Shown here: positions 7,263 to 9,063 of the stretch, in pieces
Position numbering within the stretch: the stretch's first letter is position 1
Layout: each line of letters opens with the position of its first letter
From: Tannerella sp.
Lineage (GTDB): Bacteria; Bacteroidota; Bacteroidia; Bacteroidales; Tannerellaceae
Assembly (NCBI GenBank): GCA_031261145.1
Contig: JAISJX010000062.1
Location: 1-9,063 of the forward strand
Length of the DNA stretch: 9,063 bases
Direction of reading: 5' to 3'
Notes under the pieces: model-generated
Seen by the model: only the letters and a program-made list of their open reading frames with translations
Database searches by the model: none
What the model was told of the DNA's origin: nothing
Program-made: the position numbers and the translations under genes

Positions 7263-7823
7263 ATGACAGATGTTCAATCTATCTTGAAAAAGGCTGAAGG
7301 GAAAATGATATCGACAATTGCCTTTTTAGACGAAGACTTGGCGCGTATCCGCGCCGGCAAAGCCAATCCAAAAATATTGGATAGCGTCCGAGTTCCTTAT
7401 TACGGTAACTTGGTACCGCTTGCGAATGTGGCATCCATCAATACGCCGGATGCCAAAACGTTGCTTATCACGCCTTGGGAGAAGCCTTTACTGAAAGAAA
7501 TCGAAAGGGCTATTATCAATTCCGAAGTAGGCATCACCCCCGAAAGCAATGGTGAAGTAATCCGTTTGGGCATTCCGCCGCTTACCGAAGAACGCCGCCG
7601 GATTTTGGCCAGGCAGGCTAAACAAGAGGCCGAAAATGCAAAAATCAGCATCCGCAACACACGCCGCGACGCCATTGAGCTATTGAAGAAAAGCGTGAAA
7701 GATGGCGTCTCCGAAGATGTCGAGAAAGATGCCGAAGCTGATATGCAAAAAAGCCACGACCGGTATATCAAAAAAGTGGACGAACTCTTTGCCGCAAAGG
7801 AAAAAGAAATAATGACCGTGTAA
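7263..7823 (+). CDS. frr: Ribosome recycling factor
   Basis: Ribosome recycling factor works with EF-G to split the post-termination ribosome and release mRNA and tRNA in the cytosol. The 186 residues are the standard length. Family signatures are [21 protein letters not shown] (28-48), [16 protein letters not shown] (69-84), the hinge-to-domain-II region ending [15 protein letters not shown] (101-115), and [13 protein letters not shown] (131-143) with the conserved arginines. The long three-helix-bundle domain is evident at both ends, with the small domain II between. ATG 7263 gives the canonical short N-terminus. There is no Shine-Dalgarno sequence; the upstream region is A-rich, as is normal in Bacteroidota. 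A promoter element lies 38 bases upstream. rsgA follows at 6 bases, so the two are probably one transcript. Confidence 0.98.
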   Translation: MTDVQSILKKAEGKMISTIAFLDEDLARIRAGKANPKILDSVRVPYYGNLVPLANVASINTPDAKTLLITPWEKPLLKEIERAIINSEVGITPESNGEVIRLGIPPLTEERRRILARQAKQEAENAKISIRNTRRDAIELLKKSVKDGVSEDVEKDAEADMQKSHDRYIKKVDELFAAKEKEIMTV

Positions 7824-7829
7824 TTGCTT

Positions 7830-8762
7830 ATGCACGGCCTTGTTATCAAAAATACCGGTAGTTGGTACTCTGTCCGCACAGAGGACGGACAGTTGGTTGA
7901 ATGCAAAATCAAAGGCAACTTCCGGTTGAAAAATATCCAAAGCACGAACCCGGTAGTGATTGGCGACCGGGTTCGCATTGAGATAAATAATGAAGGTACC
8001 GCCTTTATTACAGTTATCGAAGAACGGAAGAATTATATGATTCGCCGTTCTTCCAACTTGTCCAAGCAGGCGCATATTTTGGCAGCCAATATCGATCAGG
8101 CGATGTTAGTGGTAACTGTGAATTATCCGCAGACTACTACCGTCTTTATCGATCGCTTCCTCGCAACCGCCGAAGCCTATCAAATCCCTGTCAAACTTGT
8201 TTTTAACAAAATTGACCGGTACGATGAAGGTGACGTCGAATATATGGACGGGTTAATGCGCCTCTACACGTCCATCGGTTATTCCTGTTTCGCCATTTGC
8301 GCCCTGACCGGCGAAGGATTAGAGGAATTACGCGAGATACTTACAAATAAAATCACCTTGTTATCAGGACATTCAGGCGTCGGCAAATCTACCATTATCA
8401 ATTATTTGCTGCCCGGCTCCCATCTAAAAACAGGCGTTATTTCCGAATATCACAAAAAAGGAATGCACACGACTACTTTCTCCGAAATGATTCCCTTATC
8501 CGATGGCGGTTATCTGATTGATACCCCAGGAATTAAAGGATTCGGAACCATCGAGATGGAAGGTGTTGAAGTAGCGCATTATTTTCCCGAAATATTCAAA
8601 CATTCCGCCGACTGCCGTTTTCACAACTGCACCCACCGCCACGAACCCGGCTGCGCCGTATTGCAAGCCGTCAAAAACCATTATATCAGCGAATCCCGCT
8701 ACAAAAGTTACCTCAATATCCTCGAAGATAAAGAGGAAAACAAATACCGCGAAGCATTCTGA
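7830..8762 (+). CDS. rsgA: Small ribosomal subunit biogenesis GTPase RsgA (YjeQ)
   Basis: RsgA is a circularly permuted GTPase that checks late maturation of the 30S subunit and is stimulated by 30S binding. The 310 residues hold, in order, an N-terminal OB-fold (about 1-70, with [12 protein letters not shown]), then the permuted G motifs: G4 NKID (126-129), a G5-like CALTG (157-161), G1 GHSGVGKST (180-188) and G3 DTPG (231-234). A C-terminal zinc site follows with Cys262, Cys267, His269 and Cys275. The switch-I-like GMHTTTF (211-217) is also present. All key residues are intact. ATG 7830 is chosen because it gives the usual [13 protein letters not shown] start; a TTG at 7824, directly after the frr stop, would add only two residues. 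The 6-base gap to frr suggests translational coupling of two ribosome-acting proteins. The gene converges on the minus-strand gene 31 bases away. Confidence 0.98.
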   Translation: MHGLVIKNTGSWYSVRTEDGQLVECKIKGNFRLKNIQSTNPVVIGDRVRIEINNEGTAFITVIEERKNYMIRRSSNLSKQAHILAANIDQAMLVVTVNYPQTTTVFIDRFLATAEAYQIPVKLVFNKIDRYDEGDVEYMDGLMRLYTSIGYSCFAICALTGEGLEELREILTNKITLLSGHSGVGKSTIINYLLPGSHLKTGVISEYHKKGMHTTTFSEMIPLSDGGYLIDTPGIKGFGTIEMEGVEVAHYFPEIFKHSADCRFHNCTHRHEPGCAVLQAVKNHYISESRYKSYLNILEDKEENKYREAF

Positions 8763-8790
8763 AAAAAAGGCGCCGAATCAACAATCCGAC
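8762..8790 (-). terminator. Probable terminator of the minus-strand outer-membrane receptor gene
   Basis: Read on the minus strand, GTCGGAT (from 8790) pairs with ATTCGGC (ending 8772) around a 5-base loop, using two G-U wobbles. GCC and then seven T (8768-8762) follow. On the plus strand the wobbles become mismatches, so the element favours the minus-strand gene, whose stop codon is at 8794-8796. The stem is short and lies 3 bases from the T-run, so this is a moderate call. Confidence 0.5.
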
Positions 8791-8793
8791 CGT

Positions 8794-9063
8794 TTAGTAT
8801 TTGAAAATGACCGAAGCAAGTATGCTTTGCGGTCTTAAACGGTAGTTGTATTGGTACGTGTCCAATCCGTTGTAAAGGGTATAGGCATATTCCTTCTGAT
8901 TCAATATATTATTCCAGGCCAAAGCGTATTCCAATCGTTTATGCGTATAATTAATCTCCAGATCAACAAATACGGATTGTGAATGGGCGGAAGTCGTAAT
9001 TTCATTGTACAAGTATTCGGCTTGCGCTTTGAATTTCAATTTTTTATTGGGAAAGTAGTATCC
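8794..9063 (-). CDS. Outer-membrane beta-barrel / TonB-dependent receptor-like protein, C-terminal end (5' part outside window)
   Basis: Only the last 89 residues are in the window. The frame is open to the right edge, so the gene is truncated there, and the TTG near 9039 is not a start. The visible part has alternating beta-strands (KLKFKAQAEYLYNE, SVFVDLEINYTH, RLEYALAWNNILNQKEY) and a last strand, RLRPQSILASVIFKY, ending in an aromatic residue. The pattern of an Asn-Ile-Leu-Asn turn, then a Y-rich strand, then LRP and a final aromatic strand resembles Bacteroidota TonB-dependent receptors with the outer-membrane beta-barrel family 3 fold, rather than SusC. It is convergent with rsgA. The substrate and the plug domain cannot be assessed. 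Confidence 0.8.
   Translation of the reverse strand, partial: GYYFPNKKLKFKAQAEYLYNEITTSAHSQSVFVDLEINYTHKRLEYALAWNNILNQKEYAYTLYNGLDTYQYNYRLRPQSILASVIFKY

Noticed and set aside
7400..7978. Minus-strand open frame of 192 codons
   Set aside because: It lies opposite the firmly identified frr and the start of rsgA; its Ser/Phe-rich product is typical of antisense reading of a Lys/Glu/Ala-rich gene.
1..9063. CRISPR arrays, tRNA or rRNA genes, insertion sequences, phage or defence genes
   Set aside because: No direct-repeat array, cloverleaf, transposase, integrase or known defence motif was seen on either strand.

Overview
The window looks like a Bacteroidota chromosome, most likely order Bacteroidales. 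The evidence is a SusC/SusD outer-membrane uptake pair, a protein resembling the Bacteroidota family DUF6057, perfect TAnnTTTG -7 promoter elements ahead of pyrH and frr, and weak or absent Shine-Dalgarno sequences at most starts. The genus cannot be fixed from the sequence alone.

Layout. Positions 1-6368 hold a plus-strand accessory block: the C-terminal part of a SusC-type TonB-dependent transporter (cut by the window's left edge), a complete SusD-like surface lipoprotein, a polytopic membrane protein resembling DUF6057, and a PD40/TolB-like beta-propeller lipoprotein with one CXXCH (c-type heme) motif. Two RNA hairpins separate the susCD pair from the last two genes. The second has the form of a Rho-independent terminator, so the downstream pair is probably expressed at a different, likely lower, level. 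It also makes the longest reading of the membrane-protein gene, from 3008, unlikely; the better start is the ATG at 3164.

Positions 6369-8762 hold housekeeping genes on the same strand: pyrH (UMP kinase), frr (ribosome recycling factor) and rsgA (30S-assembly GTPase). pyrH and frr each have a Bacteroidota-type promoter element just upstream. rsgA starts 6 bases after frr and is probably cotranscribed with it. At the right edge a convergent minus-strand gene enters with the C-terminal strands of an outer-membrane beta-barrel receptor; a probable terminator for it lies in the short gap.

How the genes may work together. SusC and SusD should form a lidded outer-membrane importer. The linked DUF6057-like protein and CXXCH/PD40 lipoprotein are the least understood part and the best candidates for an undescribed function, perhaps an envelope accessory module for this transporter. 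No glycosidase, peptidase, regulator or sigma/anti-sigma gene is visible in the window, so the substrate cannot be assigned.
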